From the NCBI GenBank assembly GCA_947627335.1, contig CANQVQ010000033.1, positions 1 to 16,035 of the forward strand: a stretch of DNA of 16,035 bases, written 5' to 3'. Positions 14,633 to 16,035 of the stretch are shown one piece after another. Position numbers and translations under genes: made by a program. The stretch comes from an uncultured Clostridia bacterium (GTDB taxonomy: Bacteria; Bacillota; Clostridia; Oscillospirales; CAG-382). Below the pieces are notes generated by a model. That model searched no databases. It saw only the letters and a program-made list of their open reading frames with translations, and had not been told where the DNA came from. The first letter of the stretch is position 1, and every line of letters begins with the position of its first letter.

Positions 14633-15634
14633 TTACTTTTTCATCGCTTCTTCGACTGCGACGGCGCAGGCGACGGTCGCGCCGACCATCGGGTTGTTGC
14701 CCATGCCGATCAGACCCATCATCTCGACGTGCGCCGGGACCGACGAGGAGCCGGCGAACTGCGCGTCGCTGTGCATACGTCCCATCGAATCGGTCAGACC
14801 GTAGGACGCGGGACCCGCCGCGACGTTGTCCGGGTGAAGCGTGCGCCCCGTGCCGCCGCCGGACGCGACAGAGAAGTACTTCTTGCCCTTCTCGACGCAT
14901 TCCTTCTTGTAGGTGCCGGCGACGAGGTGCTGGAAACGGGTCGGGTTGGTGGAGTTGCCGGTGATGGAAACGTCCACGCCTTCGTGCCACATGATCGCGA
15001 CGCCTTCGATCGGGTCGTTCGCGCCGTAGCAGCGGACCTTCGCCTTTTCGCCGTCAGAATAGGCGATCTCGCGCACGATGGTCAGTTCCCCGGTCTTGAA
15101 ATCGTAATCCGTCTGGACGTAGGTGAACCCGTTGATACGGGAGATGATCATCGCCGCATCCTTGCCGAGACCGTTGAGGATGACCCGCAGCGGCTCCTTG
15201 CGGACCTTGTTCGCCGTACGGGCGATACCGATCGCACCTTCCGCAGCGGCAAAAGACTCATGCCCCGCGAGGAACGCGAAGCACTTGGTTTCCTCGCGCA
15301 GAAGCATCGCGCCGAGGTTGCCGTGCCCAAGCCCGACCTTCCGCGTCTCCGCGACAGAGCCGGGAATGCAGAACGCCTGCAAACCGATCCCGATGGCTTC
15401 CGCCGCGTCGGAAGCGTTCTTACAGCCCTTCTTGATCGCGACCGCACAGCCGAGCGTATACGCCCAGACCGCGTTCTCGAAGCAGATCGGCTGTACGCCG
15501 CGAACGATGCCGTCCGCATCGACGCCCTTTTCTTCGCACAGCGCCTTGGCTTCCTCCAGCGAGGAAAGCCCGTACTCTTTCAGACAGGCATTGATCTTCT
15601 CAATCCGTCTTTCGTATCCTTCAAATGTTGCCAT
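14633..15634 (-). CDS. GGGtGRT family protein
   Basis: This 333-residue protein carries the eponymous motif GGGTGRT at 259-265, defining the GGGtGRT protein family (PF14057 from memory), whose biochemical role I do not know. Other conserved-looking stretches are GLGHGNLGAMLLREETKCF (101-119), FLAGHESFAAAEGAIG (121-136), SITGNSTNPTRFQHL (223-237) and the C-terminal GLIGMGNNPMVGAT (307-320). It has about ten cysteines, no signal peptide and no clear membrane segment, so it is probably cytoplasmic. GGAGG overlapping the end of the upstream stop codon lies about 10 nt before the ATG. The gene is 15 nt after a NifU-like scaffold gene, which hints at Fe-S or redox work. That functional link is inference. 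Confidence 0.88.
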   Translation of the reverse strand: MATFEGYERRIEKINACLKEYGLSSLEEAKALCEEKGVDADGIVRGVQPICFENAVWAYTLGCAVAIKKGCKNASDAAEAIGIGLQAFCIPGSVAETRKVGLGHGNLGAMLLREETKCFAFLAGHESFAAAEGAIGIARTANKVRKEPLRVILNGLGKDAAMIISRINGFTYVQTDYDFKTGELTIVREIAYSDGEKAKVRCYGANDPIEGVAIMWHEGVDVSITGNSTNPTRFQHLVAGTYKKECVEKGKKYFSVASGGGTGRTLHPDNVAAGPASYGLTDSMGRMHSDAQFAGSSSVPAHVEMMGLIGMGNNPMVGATVACAVAVEEAMKK

Positions 15635-15649
15635 GTTCCGTTCGCCTCC

Positions 15650-16035
15650 TTATTCCTTTCTCGGGTCGATATACTTGACCGCTTCGTCGTACCGACCGTA
15701 GGTCTTGACGTTCTTTTCGTACGCTTCCGCCGGCGCGACGCCGTTGCGAATGGCTTCCATCATCTTGCCGAGGTGAACGAATTTATACCCGATGACCTGG
15801 TCGTCCTTATCGACGGCAAGGTTGAGGATATAGCCCTCCGCCATTTCGAGGTAGCGGACGCCCTTCGCGTTGGTCGCGAAGATCGTGCCGACCTGCGAAC
15901 GGAGCCCCTTGCCGAGGTCGTCGAGAGAGGTGCCGACCGGCAGACCGTTCTCCGAGAAAGCGGTCTGCGAACGACCGTAAACGATCTGCAGGAACAGTTC
16001 GCGCATCGCGACGTTGATCGCGTCGCAGACGAGGT
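15650..16035 (-). CDS. Iron-sulfur cluster assembly scaffold protein (NifU-like), C-terminal part
   Basis: The last 128 residues of a protein whose start is beyond the window edge. The frame is open to base 16035. An internal ATG at 16004-16006 has no ribosome site and is preceded in frame by LVCDAINVA, so it is not a start. Visible features are LVCDAINVAMRELFLQIVYG, where the Cys is probably the last cluster-binding cysteine, SLDDLGKGLRSQVGTIFA, GVRYLEMAEGYI and a YIDPRKE end. I recognise this from remembered proteins annotated as Fe-S assembly scaffold proteins located next to GGGtGRT genes in anaerobic Firmicutes. The NifU-like core with the other cysteines should lie off-window. If the memory is wrong, it is a conserved protein of unknown function. 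Confidence 0.68.
   Translation of the reverse strand, partial: LVCDAINVAMRELFLQIVYGRSQTAFSENGLPVGTSLDDLGKGLRSQVGTIFATNAKGVRYLEMAEGYILNLAVDKDDQVIGYKFVHLGKMMEAIRNGVAPAEAYEKNVKTYGRYDEAVKYIDPRKE

Overview
The window reads as a chromosomal segment of a GC-rich member of the Bacillota (Clostridia-like, probably an anaerobic gut-type lineage). The evidence is the order gdpP-rplI-dnaB, which is typical of Bacillota. It is supported by strong GGAGG-type ribosome binding sites, SigA-type promoters and a GGGtGRT/iron-sulfur-scaffold pair of the kind found in anaerobic Firmicutes. The lineage is inferred from gene content only; no rRNA or species marker is present. Every supported gene lies on the minus strand, so transcription runs right to left. 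No tRNA, rRNA, insertion sequence, CRISPR array or phage gene was seen.

Layout in the direction of transcription (right to left). (1) 16035-14633: the C-terminal part of a NifU-like Fe-S scaffold protein, then a GGGtGRT-family protein, closed by a strong intrinsic terminator (14579-14614). (2) 14514-11759: a single-gene unit. It has a consensus promoter carrying a dyad, an 18-codon leader ORF, a large M56 (BlaR1-like) membrane metallopeptidase with a repetitive linker and a duplicated C-terminal module, and a probable terminator. (3) 11522-6193: a consensus extended -10 promoter, then trpS, a divergent GyrB/ParE-like subunit and a divergent GyrA/ParC-like subunit, with gaps of 24 and 19 nt. 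(4) 6184-1: another extended -10 promoter, then gdpP, rplI, dnaB, tilS and ftsH (cut by the window edge). These are packed with gaps of 24 and 6 nt, then overlaps of 17 and 4 nt.

Functionally, unit 4 groups cyclic-di-AMP turnover, a ribosomal protein, the replicative helicase, tRNA-Ile lysidine synthesis and membrane proteolysis. Unit 3 joins tryptophan charging to a second-type topoisomerase pair whose sequence departs from canonical gyrase/topo IV at several conserved and drug-contact positions. Unit 2 is a probable surface-signal protease without the BlaI-type repressor that usually precedes such genes. Unit 1 is a poorly understood Fe-S-associated pair. The most interesting parts are the M56 protein with its upstream leader, the divergent topoisomerase pair, and the GGGtGRT/scaffold pair.
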